A DNA stretch of 64,000 nt, from the NCBI RefSeq assembly GCF_900109995.1, contig NZ_FOCB01000014.1:16763-80762 (forward strand). The letters run 5' to 3'. The notes beneath the pieces are model-generated. The model had not been told where the DNA came from and made no database searches. It worked only from the letters and a program-made list of their open reading frames with translations. This stretch comes from Pseudomonas sp. ok272. Its GTDB lineage: Bacteria > Pseudomonadota > Gammaproteobacteria > Pseudomonadales > Pseudomonadaceae. This document shows, piece by piece, positions 20,898-31,399 of the stretch; position 1 is the stretch's first letter, and each line of letters opens with the position of its first letter. A program made the translations under genes and the position numbers.

Positions 20898-23117
20898 GTG
20901 CCCGACGCCATTCTGCGCCTCGCCCTGCCTTCGCCCCTGCGCCGCCTGTTCGACTACCGTGCGCCGGCCGGCGTGCTGCGCGCGCAGTTGCAGCCCGGCA
21001 TGCGCCTGCGGGTACCGTTCGGCCGGCGCGAGATGATCGGCATCCTGGTGGAGGTCACCGACCACAGCGAGGTCCCGGCCGACAAGCTCAAGCCGGCGCT
21101 GGCCCTGCTCGATGCCACGCCACCGCTGCCGGCGTCGCTGTTCAAGCTGTGCCTGTGGACCTCCCAGTATTATCAGCACAGCCTCGGCGACACCCTGAGC
21201 TGGGCGCTGCCGGTACTGCTGCGCCAGGGTGAGCTGGCCGAGGCACGCCAGGAACGCTTCTGGTCGGCGGCACCGGGGGCTCGACTCGATGACCCGCGCA
21301 TCGCCCGCGCCCCGCGCCAGCGTGAAGCCCTGGCGACCCTGGCCCAGCACCCCCACGGCGTCGCCCATCAATTGCTGAGCAAACTGATGCTAAGCAAGGA
21401 CAGCCTCGACCTGCTGCTGGCCAAGGACCTGGTGCAGGTCGAGATCCGCAGGCATGCGCCGAGCGAGCGCCATGAACACTGGCTGGCCCAACCGGAGCTG
21501 CCGCTCAACCCGGAGCAACGCACCGCGTTTGAAGCGATCCGTGCCGACCTCGACAGTTTCCACGCCTTCCTGCTGGCCGGCGTCACCGGCAGCGGCAAGA
21601 CCGAAGTCTATTTGCAACTGATCCGCGAAACCCTGGAGGCCGGCAAGCAGGCGCTGGTGCTGATCCCCGAGATCAACCTGGGGCCGCAGACCCTGGCGCG
21701 GTTCGAGCAACGCTTCAATGCGCGCATCGCCCTGGTGCACTCGGCGGTCAACGACCGCGAGCGCCTGGAGTCATGGCTGGCCGCCCGCGATGGCGAGGCT
21801 GACATTATTATCGGCACCCGTTCGGCACTGTTCACCCCGATGAAAAACCCCGGGCTGATCATCATCGACGAAGAACACGACGGCTCATATAAGCAGCAGG
21901 AAGGCCTGCGCTACCACGCCCGCGACCTGGCCCTGGTGCGCGCCCGGCAGGAAAACATCCCGATTGTCCTGGGCTCGGCCACGCCCTCGTTGGAAAGCCT
22001 GCACAACGCCTACACCGGCCGCTACGGCCTGCTGCACCTGAACGAACGGGCCGGCGGCGCCAAGCAACCACGCTTCCTGCGCCTGGACGTCAAGAGCCGG
22101 CCCTTGGACAGCGGCATCAGCGGTCCGATGCAACAAGCCATCGGCCAGACCCTCGCCGCCGGCCAGCAAGTGCTGGTGTTCCTCAACCGTCGCGGCTTCG
22201 CCCCCACGCTGCTGTGCCACGACTGTGGCTGGATGTCCGAGTGCCCGCGCTGCGATGCGCGGATGACCGTGCACCAGCGCTATGGCGAGTTGCGCTGCCA
22301 CCACTGCGGCGAAATCGACCGCGTGCCACGGCACTGCCCCAAATGTGGCAAGGTCGACCTGCGCCCCGTCGGCGCCGGCACCGAACGGGCCGAGGAGCGC
22401 CTGGGGATTCTGTTCCCCGACTACCCGGTGCTGCGCGTCGACCGTGACAGCACGTCGCGCAAGGACGCGATGAACCAACTGTTCGCCACCATCCAGAAGG
22501 GCCAACCGTGCATCCTGGTCGGCACACAGATGCTCGCCAAAGGACATCACTTTCCACGGGTGACCCTGGTGTCGATCCTCGATGCCGACGGCGGGTTGTT
22601 CTCCGGCGACTTCCGCGCCAGCGAGCGCATGGCCCAGTTGATCGTGCAGGTCGCCGGCCGGGCCGGACGGGCGGAAGAGCCGGGACGGGTGATCATCCAG
22701 ACCCACCTGGCCGACCATCCACTGCTGATCCAACTGACCGAGCAAGGTTATTTCGCCTTCGCCGAGCAAGCCCTGAGCGAACGCCGCGCCGCCGGCCTGC
22801 CGCCGTTCTCGCACCTGGCCCTGCTGCGCGCCGAAGCGCACAAGCCGGGGCAGGCCGAAGGTTTTCTCGACGAAGCCTGCAGCGAGGCCGAGCGTTTGCT
22901 GGCCGAGCTGGACCTGGACGGGATCGAACTGCTCGGCCCGGTGCCCGCCCCCATGGAGCGCCGCGCCGGGCGCTATCGGGCACAACTGCTGCTGCAAGCC
23001 TCGGCCCGGGCGCCGCTGCATCGCCTGCTCAGCCGTTGGCTGCTGGCGCTTGAGCAAATGCCCAGCGGACGGGCGGTGCGCTGGTCGTTGGACGTCGATC
23101 CGGTGGACTTGTATTGA
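20898..23117 (+). CDS. priA: Primosomal replication restart helicase PriA
   Basis: 739 residues from a GTG start at 20898 (MPDAILRLALPSPLRRLFDY). It recognises stalled forks and reloads the replicative helicase. N-terminal 3'-end-binding domain (~1-105) and winged helix, Walker A GVTGSGKTE near 235, DEEH box (IIIDEEHDGSYKQQEG), and helicase motif QVAGRAGRAEEPGRVIIQT. Between the two helicase lobes a zinc module has eight Cys in pairs (CHDC, CPRC, CHHC, CPKC). Upstream is divergent rpmE; argS follows after 184 bases with a single REP. Confidence 0.96.
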   Translation: MPDAILRLALPSPLRRLFDYRAPAGVLRAQLQPGMRLRVPFGRREMIGILVEVTDHSEVPADKLKPALALLDATPPLPASLFKLCLWTSQYYQHSLGDTLSWALPVLLRQGELAEARQERFWSAAPGARLDDPRIARAPRQREALATLAQHPHGVAHQLLSKLMLSKDSLDLLLAKDLVQVEIRRHAPSERHEHWLAQPELPLNPEQRTAFEAIRADLDSFHAFLLAGVTGSGKTEVYLQLIRETLEAGKQALVLIPEINLGPQTLARFEQRFNARIALVHSAVNDRERLESWLAARDGEADIIIGTRSALFTPMKNPGLIIIDEEHDGSYKQQEGLRYHARDLALVRARQENIPIVLGSATPSLESLHNAYTGRYGLLHLNERAGGAKQPRFLRLDVKSRPLDSGISGPMQQAIGQTLAAGQQVLVFLNRRGFAPTLLCHDCGWMSECPRCDARMTVHQRYGELRCHHCGEIDRVPRHCPKCGKVDLRPVGAGTERAEERLGILFPDYPVLRVDRDSTSRKDAMNQLFATIQKGQPCILVGTQMLAKGHHFPRVTLVSILDADGGLFSGDFRASERMAQLIVQVAGRAGRAEEPGRVIIQTHLADHPLLIQLTEQGYFAFAEQALSERRAAGLPPFSHLALLRAEAHKPGQAEGFLDEACSEAERLLAELDLDGIELLGPVPAPMERRAGRYRAQLLLQASARAPLHRLLSRWLLALEQMPSGRAVRWSLDVDPVDLY

Positions 23118-23130
23118 TCTGCAGCACCTC

Positions 23131-23153
23131 TTCGCGAGCAGGCTCGCTTCCAC
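23131..23153. repeat. Single REP element
   Basis: One arm (TTCGCGAGCAGGCTCGCTTC then CAC) without a partner, 14 bases after the priA stop. Confidence 0.75.
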
Positions 23154-23301
23154 AATGAATCAGTGGTGCTGCGCTAGATTTGTCACCACACATCCATAAC
23201 CGGCCTGCTAAGGTTGGCAATGCCGACCCGGCAACGGATAATGCCCAGTTTTTCCACCTGCGCATTGATGCGCCGCCGCCCTGCGGTTGAAAGAGAAGAC
23301 C

Positions 23302-25038
23302 ATGAAAGACACCATTCGCCAGTTGATCCAGCAAGCCCTCACCCAACTCGTTACCGACGGTGTGTTGCCTGAAGGCCTGACGCCGGCGATCCAGGTGGAG
23401 AACTCCCGGGACAAGACCCACGGCGACTTCGCCAGCAACATCGCCATGATGCTGGCCAAGCCAGCCGGCATGAAGCCACGCGACCTGGCGGAGAAAATCA
23501 TCGCCGCGCTGCCGGCTGACGAGAACGTCACCAAGGCCGAGATCGCCGGCCCAGGCTTCCTCAACTTCTTCCAGAACACCCAGGCCCTGGCCTCACGCCT
23601 GGACGCCGCCCTGGCCGACGATCACCTGGGCGTACGCAAGAACGGCCCGGCCCAACGCACCGTGATCGACCTGTCGGCCCCCAACCTGGCCAAAGAGATG
23701 CACGTCGGCCACTTGCGTTCGACCATCATCGGCGACGGCGTGGCACGGGTGCTGGAGTTCCTCGGCGACACCGTGATCCGCCAGAACCACGTGGGCGACT
23801 GGGGCACCCAGTTCGGCATGCTGATGGCGTACCTGCAAGAGAACCCGATCACCAGCGACGAGCTGTCGGACCTGGAAAACTTCTACCGCGCCGCCAAGCA
23901 GCGCTTCGACGAGTCCGAAGAGTTCGCCGATCGCGCCCGTGGCCTGGTGGTCAAGCTGCAAGCTGGCGACCCGGACTGCCTGGCGCTGTGGACCAAGTTC
24001 AAGGACATCTCGCTGTCGCACTGCCAGAAGATCTACGAACTGCTCAACGTCAAGCTGACCATGGCCGACGTGATGGGTGAAAGCGCCTACAACGACGACC
24101 TGATCAACGTGGTCAACGACCTCAAGGCCGCCGGCCTGCTGGTGGAGAGCAACGGCGCCCAGTGCGTGTTCCTCGACGAATTCAAGAACGCCGACGGCGA
24201 CCCGCTGCCGGTGATCATCGTCAAGGCGGACGGCGGCTACCTCTACGCCACCACCGACCTGGCCGCCGTGCGCTACCGCAGCGGCGTGCTCAAGGCCGAC
24301 CGCGCCCTGTACTTCGTCGACCAGCGCCAGGCCCTGCACTTCCAGCAAGTGTTCGCCGTGGCCCGCAAGGCCGGCTTCGTGACCCATCCGATGGAAATGG
24401 AGCATATGGGCTTCGGCACCATGAACGGTGCTGACGGCCGTCCGTTCAAGACCCGCGATGGCGGCACCGTGAAACTGATCGACCTGCTGGTCGAAGCCGA
24501 AGACCGTGCCTTCAAGCTGGTCCAGGAGAAGAACCCGGAACTGCCGGTTGAAGCGCTGAGCAAGATCGCCAAGGTGGTGGGCATCGATTCGGTGAAGTAC
24601 GCCGACCTGTCCAAGCACCGCACCAGCGACTACAGCTTCAACTTCGACCTGATGCTCAACTTCGAAGGCAACACCGCGCCGTACCTGCTCTATGCGTACA
24701 CCCGCGCAGCCGGGGTGTTCCGCAAGCTGGGCAAGGACTTCAGCGAAGTCCAGGGGCAGATCGTCCTCGACGCCGAGCTGGAGCAGGAACTGGCCGCCAA
24801 GCTGGCCCAGTTCGGCGAAGTGCTCAACAGCGTGGCCGAAAAAGGCACCCCACACATCCTCTGCACCTACCTGTACGACCTGGCCAGCCTGTTCTCCAGT
24901 TTCTACGAGAACTGCCCGATCCTCAGCGCTGACACGCCAGCACAGATGCAAAGCCGCCTGCGCCTGACCGAATTGACTCGCCGCACCCTCAAACAAGGCC
25001 TGGAGTTGTTGGGCCTGAAAGTCCTGGAGCACATGTAA
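23302..25038 (+). CDS. argS: Arginyl-tRNA synthetase
   Basis: 578 residues from the ATG at 23302 (MKDTIRQLIQQALTQLV), preceded by AAGAGAAG; an ATG five codons earlier (23287) is less likely. It charges tRNA-Arg. N-terminal additional domain ~1-90, class I HIGH motif as HVGH in APNLAKEMHVGHLRS, a degenerate KMSKS-like loop near GRPFKTRDGG as usual for ArgRS, and the all-alpha DALR anticodon-binding domain at the C-terminus ending LLGLKVLEHM. The next gene starts one base after its stop, so the two are co-transcribed. Confidence 0.97.
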   Translation: MKDTIRQLIQQALTQLVTDGVLPEGLTPAIQVENSRDKTHGDFASNIAMMLAKPAGMKPRDLAEKIIAALPADENVTKAEIAGPGFLNFFQNTQALASRLDAALADDHLGVRKNGPAQRTVIDLSAPNLAKEMHVGHLRSTIIGDGVARVLEFLGDTVIRQNHVGDWGTQFGMLMAYLQENPITSDELSDLENFYRAAKQRFDESEEFADRARGLVVKLQAGDPDCLALWTKFKDISLSHCQKIYELLNVKLTMADVMGESAYNDDLINVVNDLKAAGLLVESNGAQCVFLDEFKNADGDPLPVIIVKADGGYLYATTDLAAVRYRSGVLKADRALYFVDQRQALHFQQVFAVARKAGFVTHPMEMEHMGFGTMNGADGRPFKTRDGGTVKLIDLLVEAEDRAFKLVQEKNPELPVEALSKIAKVVGIDSVKYADLSKHRTSDYSFNFDLMLNFEGNTAPYLLYAYTRAAGVFRKLGKDFSEVQGQIVLDAELEQELAAKLAQFGEVLNSVAEKGTPHILCTYLYDLASLFSSFYENCPILSADTPAQMQSRLRLTELTRRTLKQGLELLGLKVLEHM

Positions 25039-25039
25039 G

Positions 25040-25738
25040 TTGGCCGCCAAGAAAAAACCTGCACCCAAGCGTGGCGCCAGCCGTTACCAAGCTCCAGCAA
25101 AACAGCCGATCCCGGGCTGGCTATGGATGGCCATCGGCCTGACCGTGGGCGCCTTCATCGTGTTCTTGATGAAGCTGGAGCCCGGCAAGGGCGATGACGT
25201 CAAGCGGGTCAAGCAGGAGGAGCAGAAAGCCACGCGCATGGCCGAGGCCAACAAGACCGCGCCGAGCCCGCAGCAACCGGTGAAACCCAAGTACGACTTC
25301 TACACCCTGCTACCGGAGTCGGAAGTGATCGTGCCGCCGGACGCCGTACCAGAGAAAACCCTGCCGACGCCGCAGACCGCACCACTGGCGCCCGTCACCC
25401 CGGCTGAAGCGGCGAAGATCGACACCGCTCGCGCCCAGGCCGCACTGAGCGGCATCACCCCACCGCCCGCGCCACCCGTGGCCAAGGCGGCGCCGGTGAC
25501 CAAGTTCTTCCTGCAGGCCGGCTCATTCCGCAAGGAAGCCGATGCCGATAAGGTCCGCGCGCAGATCATTCTGCTCGGCCAGGCGGTGTCGGTGGAGTCC
25601 GGCACAGTCAAGGACGAGACCTGGTATCGCGTGTTGGTCGGCCCGTTCAGCAACCGCGAGCAACTGACCACCGCCCAGAAACAACTGGCCGGCAGCGGCT
25701 TCAGCAACCTGTTGTTACAACAACGCCAGAGCCGCTGA
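25040..25738 (+). CDS. SPOR-domain membrane protein (FtsN-like)
   Basis: 232 residues from a TTG start at 25040, with only one base between the argS stop and this start. Basic N-terminus (MAAKKKPAPKRGASRY), transmembrane helix ~27-46 (WLWMAIGLTVGAFIVFLMKL), an Ala/Pro/Lys-rich periplasmic linker, and a C-terminal SPOR domain ~150-228 (FFLQAGSFRKEADADKVRAQ). This is the layout of the divisome protein FtsN, which sits between priA-argS and hslVU in other gammaproteobacteria too. A division role is inferred from layout and context. Confidence 0.85.
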   Translation: MAAKKKPAPKRGASRYQAPAKQPIPGWLWMAIGLTVGAFIVFLMKLEPGKGDDVKRVKQEEQKATRMAEANKTAPSPQQPVKPKYDFYTLLPESEVIVPPDAVPEKTLPTPQTAPLAPVTPAEAAKIDTARAQAALSGITPPPAPPVAKAAPVTKFFLQAGSFRKEADADKVRAQIILLGQAVSVESGTVKDETWYRVLVGPFSNREQLTTAQKQLAGSGFSNLLLQQRQSR

Positions 25739-25778
25739 CCGACATGGGTGGTTGTCAGGACCACCCTGTCATCGTTCA

Positions 25779-25834
25779 TCGCGGGCAAGCTCCTACAGAT
25801 CCGGTGTCAGAACCTGTAGGAGCTTGCCAGCGAA
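25779..25834. repeat. REP-like inverted repeat, divergent type
   Basis: GCAAGCTCCTACA and TGTAGGAGCTTGC are exact inverse arms around an 18-base spacer, flanked by TCGCGG and CAGCGAA ends. The core TGTAGGAGCTTGC differs from the GTGGGAGCG type elsewhere in the window. Confidence 0.8.
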
Positions 25835-25894
25835 AGCGCCTGAACAGGCAACACGCTCACGCCCACCACCATTCGTCCCCCGTCCCCTCCCGCA

Positions 25895-25922
25895 GTTGAA
25901 AATTCCCACAGCACCCCCATAT
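25895..25922 (+). promoter_or_regulatory. Sigma-32 (heat-shock) promoter of hslVU
   Basis: GTTGAAA (25895-25901), a 13-base spacer, then CCCCATAT (25915-25922). This matches the RpoH consensus CTTGAAA-N13-15-CCCCATNT at nearly every position. Its place ~47 bases before the hslV start fits an expected heat-shock operon. Confidence 0.88.
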
Positions 25923-25968
25923 GAGTTGTCATAAGGCATTTTCGCCTCGCTGCGTGGAGACTCTTCCC

Positions 25969-26499
25969 TTGACCACCATCGTTTCAGTTCGCCGCCACGG
26001 CAAAGTCGTCATGGGCGGCGACGGCCAGGTTTCCCTCGGCAATACCGTGATGAAAGGCAACGCGAAAAAAGTTCGCCGCCTGTACCACGGCCAAGTCATC
26101 GCCGGTTTCGCCGGCGCCACCGCCGACGCCTTCACCCTCTTCGAACGCTTTGAAGGCCAGCTCGAAAAGCACCAGGGCCACTTGGTCCGCGCCGCGGTCG
26201 AACTCGCCAAAGAATGGCGCACCGACCGCTCCCTGAGCCGCCTCGAAGCCATGCTCGCGGTCGCCAACAAGGACGCCTCCCTGATCATCACCGGCAACGG
26301 CGACGTGGTTGAGCCCGAAAACGGCCTGATCGCCATGGGCTCCGGTGGCGGTTACGCCCAGGCCGCTGCCAGCGCCCTGCTGAAGAAGACCGACCTGTCG
26401 GCCCGCGAGATCGTCGAGACCGCCTTGGGCATTGCCGGCGACATCTGTGTATTCACCAACCACACCCAGACCATTGAGGAGCAGGACTGCGCCGAGTAA
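25969..26499 (+). CDS. hslV: ATP-dependent protease HslUV, peptidase subunit
   Basis: 176 residues from a TTG start at 25969, preceded by GTGGAG. The second residue, Thr, becomes the N-terminal nucleophile (TTIVSVRRHGKVVMGGDGQ), so the start is fixed by catalysis; the ATG at 25921 lies inside the promoter -10 and would bury the nucleophile. Proteasome-beta fold with conserved Lys in AKKVRRLY and GSGGGYA loop. Twelve subunits form the chamber fed by HslU. First gene of hslVU, under a sigma-32 promoter. Confidence 0.97.
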   Translation: MTTIVSVRRHGKVVMGGDGQVSLGNTVMKGNAKKVRRLYHGQVIAGFAGATADAFTLFERFEGQLEKHQGHLVRAAVELAKEWRTDRSLSRLEAMLAVANKDASLIITGNGDVVEPENGLIAMGSGGGYAQAAASALLKKTDLSAREIVETALGIAGDICVFTNHTQTIEEQDCAE

Positions 26500-26552
26500 G
26501 CGTGCGTGGCTACGCGCCACCGCTGACTCTGGCCTGAGGTCCGTCAATTACT

Positions 26553-27890
<1,338 letters not shown>

Positions 27891-27917
27891 GCCATACTTA
27901 CGGCACCAGCGGACCCT

Positions 27918-28005
27918 GTGGGAGCGGGCTTGCTCGCGAAAGCGCCGGATCAGTCGACATCCATGTTGAATGACCGATTGCCTTCGCGAGCAAGCCCGCT
28001 CCCAC
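27918..28005. repeat. REPIN
   Basis: GTGGGAGCGGGCTTGCTCGC and its exact complement at the other end, 88 bases in total, between hslU and the DUF971 gene. Its spacer (AAAGCGCCGGATCAGTCGAC...) is almost the same as that of the damaged REPIN at 31400. Confidence 0.9.
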
Positions 28006-28054
28006 ATTTGAACCGTGGCGTTCAATAGGTCAACCAAAAGACGGACTCACGCCC

Positions 28055-28432
28055 ATGCCCCAACTCCCCACCGACATCAAGCTGCACAAGGCCTCGAAAA
28101 CACTGGAGCTGAAATACGCGTCCGGCGAGACCTATCACCTGCCCGCCGAGTTCCTGCGCGTGCATTCCCCCTCCGCCGAGGTCCAGGGCCACGGCAACCC
28201 CATCCTGCAGACAGGCAAGATCAACGTCGGCCTGAGCAAGGTCGAACCGGCCGGCCAGTACGCCCTGAAATTGACCTTCGACGACGGCCACGACAGCGGC
28301 CTGTTCACCTGGGACTACCTCTACCAACTGGCACAACGCCAGGACGAGCTGTGGACGGATTATCTTGTCGAGCTCAAAACCGCCGGAAAATCCCGCGACC
28401 CCAGCGAGTCCATCGTCAAGCTAATGCTCTAA
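28055..28432 (+). CDS. DUF971 family protein
   Basis: 125 residues. The whole protein is one DUF971 domain, also found as the N-terminal part of gamma-butyrobetaine hydroxylases: LELKYASGETYHLPAEFLRVHSP near the start, VEPAGQYALKLTFDDGHDSGLFTWDYLY in the second half. Function not established; the fold resembles small beta-rich domains linked to iron-sulfur or dioxygenase proteins, which is family knowledge only. Located between hslVU and the PHA cluster, as in other Pseudomonas. Confidence 0.88.
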   Translation: MPQLPTDIKLHKASKTLELKYASGETYHLPAEFLRVHSPSAEVQGHGNPILQTGKINVGLSKVEPAGQYALKLTFDDGHDSGLFTWDYLYQLAQRQDELWTDYLVELKTAGKSRDPSESIVKLML

Positions 28433-28549
28433 CTCAGGCCTCACGCTGTTTAGAGGGCATTTTCTAATTTCATCTGCTTGAATGCTTGGGCTGTGGACCA
28501 ATGATTGGCCCGCTTGCGAAAAAAATTAAACTCGGGTAACCAATGGAGC

Positions 28550-28565
28550 TGGCAAGTTCCGTGCA
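28550..28565 (+). promoter_or_regulatory. Candidate sigma-54 promoter upstream of phaC1
   Basis: TGGCAAGTTCCGTGCA has GG and GC separated by 10 bases, the -24/-12 spacing of RpoN promoters (consensus TGGCAC-N5-TTGCA). It lies 124 bases before the phaC1 ATG. A sigma-54-like site has been described upstream of P. aeruginosa phaC1, as I recall. The -12 part is imperfect. Confidence 0.4.
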
Positions 28566-28689
28566 GCGCTCTCCCTGAATTAACTGCAGCGATGTGCAAT
28601 CAACGGTCACCCGGGCAAGTACCTGGCATTTGCCGTGAGACTCTACGGCTGGACCCAGGTGCTCGTCTCAGGACAATGGAGCGTCGTAG

Positions 28690-30369
28690 ATGAGTAACAA
28701 GAATAACGATGACCTGAAGAGCCAAGCCTCGGAAAACACCCTGGGGCTCAATCCCGTCATCGGCTTGCGTCGAAAGGATCTGCTTACCTCTGCCCGCATG
28801 GTGCTCAAACAGGCCATCAAACAACCCTTGCACAGCGTCAAGCACGTCGCCCATTTCGGCCTTGAGCTCAAGAACGTGATGTTCGGCCAATCCGCGCTGC
28901 AACCGGAAAGCGATGACCGTCGCTTCAACGATCCGGCCTGGAGCCAGAACCCGCTGTACAAACGCTACCTGCAAACCTACCTGGCGTGGCGCAAGGAACT
29001 CCACGACTGGATCGGCGACAGCAACCTGTCCGAACAGGACATCAGCCGCGGCCACTTCGTGATCAACCTGATGACCGAAGCCATGGCCCCGACCAACAGT
29101 GCGGCCAACCCCGCGGCGGTCAAGCGCTTCTTCGAGACCGGGGGCAAGAGCCTGCTCGACGGCCTGTCCCACCTGGCCAAGGACTTGGTGCACAACGGCG
29201 GCATGCCCAGCCAGGTCAACATGGGCGCCTTCGAAGTCGGCAAGAGCCTGGGCACCAGCGAAGGTGCGGTGGTGTTTCGCAACGACGTGCTGGAGCTGAT
29301 CCAGTACCGCCCGATCACCGAGCAAGTGCATGAGCGGCCGCTGCTGGTGGTGCCGCCGCAAATCAACAAGTTCTACGTCTTCGACCTCAGCCCCGACAAG
29401 AGCCTGGCGCGCTTCTGCCTGCGCAACAACATGCAGACGTTCATCGTCAGTTGGCGCAACCCGACCAAGGCGCAACGCGAGTGGGGCCTGTCGACCTACA
29501 TCGAGGCGCTCAAGGAAGCGGTCGACGTGGTCATGGCCATCACCGGCAGCAAAGACGTGAACATGCTCGGCGCCTGCTCCGGCGGCATTACCTGCACCGC
29601 GCTGCTGGGCCACTATGCGGCGATTGGCGAGAAGAAAGTCCACGCCCTGACCCTGCTGGTCAGCGTGCTCGACACCACCCTGGACTCCCAGGTCGCACTG
29701 TTCGTCGACGAACAGACCCTGGAAGCGGCCAAGCGCCACTCCTACCAGGCCGGCGTGCTGGAAGGCCGCGACATGGCCAAGGTGTTCGCCTGGATGCGCC
29801 CCAACGACCTGATCTGGAACTACTGGGTCAACAACTACCTGCTGGGCAACGAACCGCCGGTGTTCGACATCCTGTTCTGGAACAACGACACCACCCGCCT
29901 GCCCGCCGCGTTCCACGGCGACCTGATCGAAATGTTCAAAAGCAACCCACTGATCCGGGCCAATGCACTGGAAGTGTGCGGCACGCCCATCGACCTCAAG
30001 CAGGTCACGGCCGACGTCTACGCCCTGGCCGGCACCAACGACCACATCACGCCGTGGAAGTCCTGCTACAAGTCGGCGCAGCTGTTTGGCGGCAAGGTCG
30101 AGTTTGTGCTGTCCAGCAGCGGGCATATCCAGAGCATCCTCAACCCACCGGGCAATCCAAAGTCGCGCTACATGACCAGCACCGGCATGAGCGACCACGC
30201 CGACGCCTGGCAGGAGAATTCAACCAAGCACACCGACTCCTGGTGGCTGCACTGGCAGGCCTGGCAGGTCGAGCGCTCGGGCAAGCTGAAAAAGGCCCCG
30301 AACGCCCTGGGCAACAAGACCTTTACCGCGGGTGAAGCCGCACCGGGCACTTACGTACACGAACGATAA
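28690..30369 (+). CDS. phaC1: Class II poly(3-hydroxyalkanoate) synthase 1
   Basis: 559 residues, the exact class II length. It polymerises (R)-3-hydroxyacyl-CoAs of C6-C14 into mcl-PHA at the granule surface. Alpha/beta hydrolase core with the lipase-like box GACSGG; the nucleophile is Cys296, with Asp451 (TNDHITPW) and His479 (SSGHIQS) completing the triad by position. N-terminal ~190 residues form the variable region; it ends APGTYVHER. First gene of phaC1-phaZ-phaC2-phaD. A REPIN separates it from phaZ. Confidence 0.97.
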   Translation: MSNKNNDDLKSQASENTLGLNPVIGLRRKDLLTSARMVLKQAIKQPLHSVKHVAHFGLELKNVMFGQSALQPESDDRRFNDPAWSQNPLYKRYLQTYLAWRKELHDWIGDSNLSEQDISRGHFVINLMTEAMAPTNSAANPAAVKRFFETGGKSLLDGLSHLAKDLVHNGGMPSQVNMGAFEVGKSLGTSEGAVVFRNDVLELIQYRPITEQVHERPLLVVPPQINKFYVFDLSPDKSLARFCLRNNMQTFIVSWRNPTKAQREWGLSTYIEALKEAVDVVMAITGSKDVNMLGACSGGITCTALLGHYAAIGEKKVHALTLLVSVLDTTLDSQVALFVDEQTLEAAKRHSYQAGVLEGRDMAKVFAWMRPNDLIWNYWVNNYLLGNEPPVFDILFWNNDTTRLPAAFHGDLIEMFKSNPLIRANALEVCGTPIDLKQVTADVYALAGTNDHITPWKSCYKSAQLFGGKVEFVLSSSGHIQSILNPPGNPKSRYMTSTGMSDHADAWQENSTKHTDSWWLHWQAWQVERSGKLKKAPNALGNKTFTAGEAAPGTYVHER

Positions 30370-30388
30370 CGACGTCTCCCTCACCACG

Positions 30389-30476
30389 GTGGGAGCGGGC
30401 TTGCTCGCGAAGGCGGTCCATCATTCAACATTGATGTCGACTGGCACACTCCATTCGCGAGCAAGCCCGCTCCCAC
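30389..30476. repeat. REPIN between phaC1 and phaZ
   Basis: GTGGGAGCGGGCTTGCTCGC with exact complement at the far end, 88 bases. It lies inside the PHA operon, 19 bases after the phaC1 stop, where a stable hairpin could alter mRNA decay or read-through. Confidence 0.9.
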
Positions 30477-30514
30477 AGGGACGAGGGGCAACGATCCATC
30501 ACAGGGCTTGAAGC

Positions 30515-31372
30515 ATGCCGCAACCGTTCATCTTTCGTACCGTCGATCTGGATGGCCAGACCCTGCGCACTGCGGTACGCCCCGGCAAGCCTCACTTGAC
30601 GCCCTTGCTGATCTTCAACGGCATTGGCGCCAACCTGGAGCTGGTGTTTCCGTTCGTCCAGGCCCTGGACCCGGACCTGGAGGTGATCGCCTTCGACGTG
30701 CCCGGTGTCGGCGGCTCATCCACGCCCAGCCGACCCTATCGCTTTCCGGGCCTGGCCAAGCTGACCGCGCGCATGCTCGATTACCTCGACTACGGCCAGG
30801 TCAACGTGATCGGCGTGTCCTGGGGCGGCGCCCTCGCCCAGCAGTTCGCCCACGACTACCCCGAGCGCTGCAAGAAACTGGTGCTGGCCGCAACGTCGGC
30901 CGGCGCGGTGATGGTGCCGGGCAAGCCGAAAGTGCTGTGGCTGATGGCCAGCCCCCGGCGCTACATCCAACCGTCCCACGTGATCCGCATCGCCCCGATG
31001 ATCTACGGCGGCTCGTTCCGCCGCGATCCGAAGCTGGCGGCCGAACATGCGAGCAAAGTGCGCTCGGCCGGCAAGCTCGGCTACTACTGGCAATTGTTCG
31101 CGGGCATGGGCTGGACCAGCGTCCATTGGCTGCACAAGATTCGCCAGCCAACCCTGGTGCTGGCCGGCGACGATGACCCACTGATACCGCTGATCAATAT
31201 GCGACTGTTGGCCTGGCGGATTCCCAACGCCCAGCTACACATAATCGACGACGGTCATTTATTCCTGATCACCCGGGCCGAGGCCGTCGCCCCGATCATC
31301 ATGAAATTTCTCCAGCAGGAGCGCCAACGGGCGGTGATGCATCCACAGCCGGCGCCTTATGGCGGCACTTGA
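30515..31372 (+). CDS. phaZ: Intracellular mcl-PHA depolymerase
   Basis: 285 residues, alpha/beta hydrolase. It cleaves stored PHA on granules to 3-hydroxyacids. Nucleophile elbow GVSWGG with Ser102, acid in LVLAGDDDPLIP, and His in IIDDGHLFL. An oxyanion-type FNGIGAN follows the first strand. The lid region (~135-190) is Arg/Lys-rich. It lies between the two synthases, the standard arrangement in mcl-PHA producers, so synthesis and breakdown are co-expressed. Confidence 0.96.
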   Translation: MPQPFIFRTVDLDGQTLRTAVRPGKPHLTPLLIFNGIGANLELVFPFVQALDPDLEVIAFDVPGVGGSSTPSRPYRFPGLAKLTARMLDYLDYGQVNVIGVSWGGALAQQFAHDYPERCKKLVLAATSAGAVMVPGKPKVLWLMASPRRYIQPSHVIRIAPMIYGGSFRRDPKLAAEHASKVRSAGKLGYYWQLFAGMGWTSVHWLHKIRQPTLVLAGDDDPLIPLINMRLLAWRIPNAQLHIIDDGHLFLITRAEAVAPIIMKFLQQERQRAVMHPQPAPYGGT

Positions 31373-31399
31373 AGCACGGCGTCGCTAAAGACGCAGAAC

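Noticed and set aside
24421..24480. Missing KMSKS in argS as a defect
   Set aside because: Degenerate KMSKS is normal for arginyl-tRNA synthetases.
25921..25968. ATG start for hslV at 25921
   Set aside because: It lies in the -10 of the sigma-32 promoter and would place 16 residues before the catalytic Thr.
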